A stretch of 64,000 nt of DNA from Sinonovacula constricta (taxonomy: Eukaryota; Mollusca; Bivalvia; Cardiida; Solecurtidae). Every line of letters begins with the position of its first letter. Position 1 is the stretch's first letter. Location: contig CM017572.1 in the NCBI GenBank assembly GCA_007844125.1, positions 21,683,407 through 21,747,406 of the forward strand. Direction: 5' to 3'. The notes under the pieces were generated by a model that saw only the letters and a list, made by a program, of their open reading frames with translations, did no database searches and was not told the DNA's origin. Of this stretch, positions 62,975 to 64,000 are shown piece by piece. Both the position numbers and the translations under genes were made by a program.

Positions 62975-64000
62975 AGCTCGCACTATTGATCGTCAAAGTA
63001 TCAACACTACTGCCACTAAAATATGTGGAGCTAGCCAAATTGACAGTACAAGTATCAGTGCAACTTACACACATGTATAAAAACAAAATTCTTATTCCTG
63101 TTATCATAGTCTTTGACAGAGTTAATTTTGACTTTGTCTCCTTGTATACAAAATGCATTTTTGAAGCTACTATCTGGTATTCCATTTATCATAATCATTG
63201 TTTTTCACATTATACTTTATATGTTTTGTATTAAACAGAATTATAAAACTTTCATGTTCTTATGTTTTAGCTTACACCCCCCTCCCCCATCCAGCAAAGT
63301 AAAACTGTTGATGCCATGTTTTCATTTTTAATAAAAATCACTTTTATGGGTTCAATTTTTTAACCCGATTTTTCAGTCGTTTGCATTTTAAATAGGAACA
63401 GTATTACAGCTGCTAACAGGACAAGAGACAATTAAACATCCCAACTTAACACTCGTCAGTGGTTCCATTGGGATGATTGCTTGATGTTATCCTCCACTAC
63501 ATATTTAATTTCACTGTTATTTTTTAATTTGAAGTTAAATTACCTCAGTAGTTCCAATTGTGTGTAACTGTATTAAAAAAAGCACACACCCACACTTGGA
63601 GAACTTAAACTGTTGCAACAAAACAACAGGTAAATGTAGAAATCTTATTTAAGCAGAATTTTTCTTTTCCTTCTTAATAAATAATAATAGTTACCATATA
63701 TATCATATAAATAGTTATTTCTCTGTACATTGTCGCTTAAAAACATACAATTTCTGTATTCCAGGATTAAAGGGATTTCATTGCATGGGGATAAAAATAT
63801 ATTTCACACAAGCTAATCAACAATTTTATATAATTAAATAAAAAATGGACCAAGCAAGAGCCATAGTTCTTGCACAATGTCATATAACAGATTAGATCAG
63901 TACATTAGTAGACTAACCTCTAAGTATGAAGCAAATATGCCATAAATGTTAAGGGCCCACAGCAGGGTCATAAAACTGCACACCCATGTTTTTGACTGGT
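62975..64000. other. Right flank, no recognised feature
   Basis: AT-rich sequence without a supported exon or repeat array. Confidence 0.4.

Overview
The window is nuclear DNA of an animal, most likely a bivalve mollusc. It is AT-rich, has GT-AG introns with small exons, and is packed with tRNA-derived SINEs, short inverted-repeat elements and minisatellites. Several repeats resemble sequences common in clam genomes: the AGCTCACCTGAG / CAGGTGAGCGATTAAGGGCC elements with internal tandem repeats, and SINE heads ending in a TTCGAGTCC-type B box. The species assignment is inference from these repeats and from the gene content. No bacterial, organellar or viral gene was recognised.

Two protein-coding genes lie head to head. 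On the plus strand (non-coding exon about 38,380-38,432, coding exons 40,528-57,219) is a complete XPR1-type phosphate exporter. I resolved 15 coding exons whose intron phases all agree; they give 680 codons plus a stop, with an N-terminal SPX domain and a C-terminal EXS domain. On the minus strand, from 36,735 down past the left edge, is a large uncharacterised gene. Six coding exons were assembled from splice signals, including 32-nt and 34-nt micro-exons. They encode at least 755 residues that are mostly low-complexity and polar, with one very cysteine-rich block. The interval 38,240-38,440 is relatively CpG-rich with a TGACG motif and is the probable shared promoter region.

Layout: 1-14,150 holds the downstream exons of the minus gene among SINEs and about 500-bp inverted-repeat elements. 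14,151-36,573 is its 22-kb intron, carrying 59-, 49- and 60-bp minisatellites, many SINEs, a foldback element and an isolated 116-codon acidic ORF on the opposite strand. 36,574-40,500 is the divergent promoter zone. 40,528-57,219 is XPR1. 57,220-64,000 is 3' UTR and flank, with a large element containing about ten 145-bp repeats and two smaller arrays.

The most unusual feature is that several XPR1 exon edges have themselves been tandemly duplicated together with their splice sites. Exon 55,583-55,716 is followed by three more copies of its end and donor, all in frame. Exon 46,128-46,206 is followed by six copies of its donor. Exon 49,319-49,498 is preceded by a minisatellite built from its own acceptor region. 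Whether these make alternative isoforms of a phosphate transporter is testable with RNA reads.
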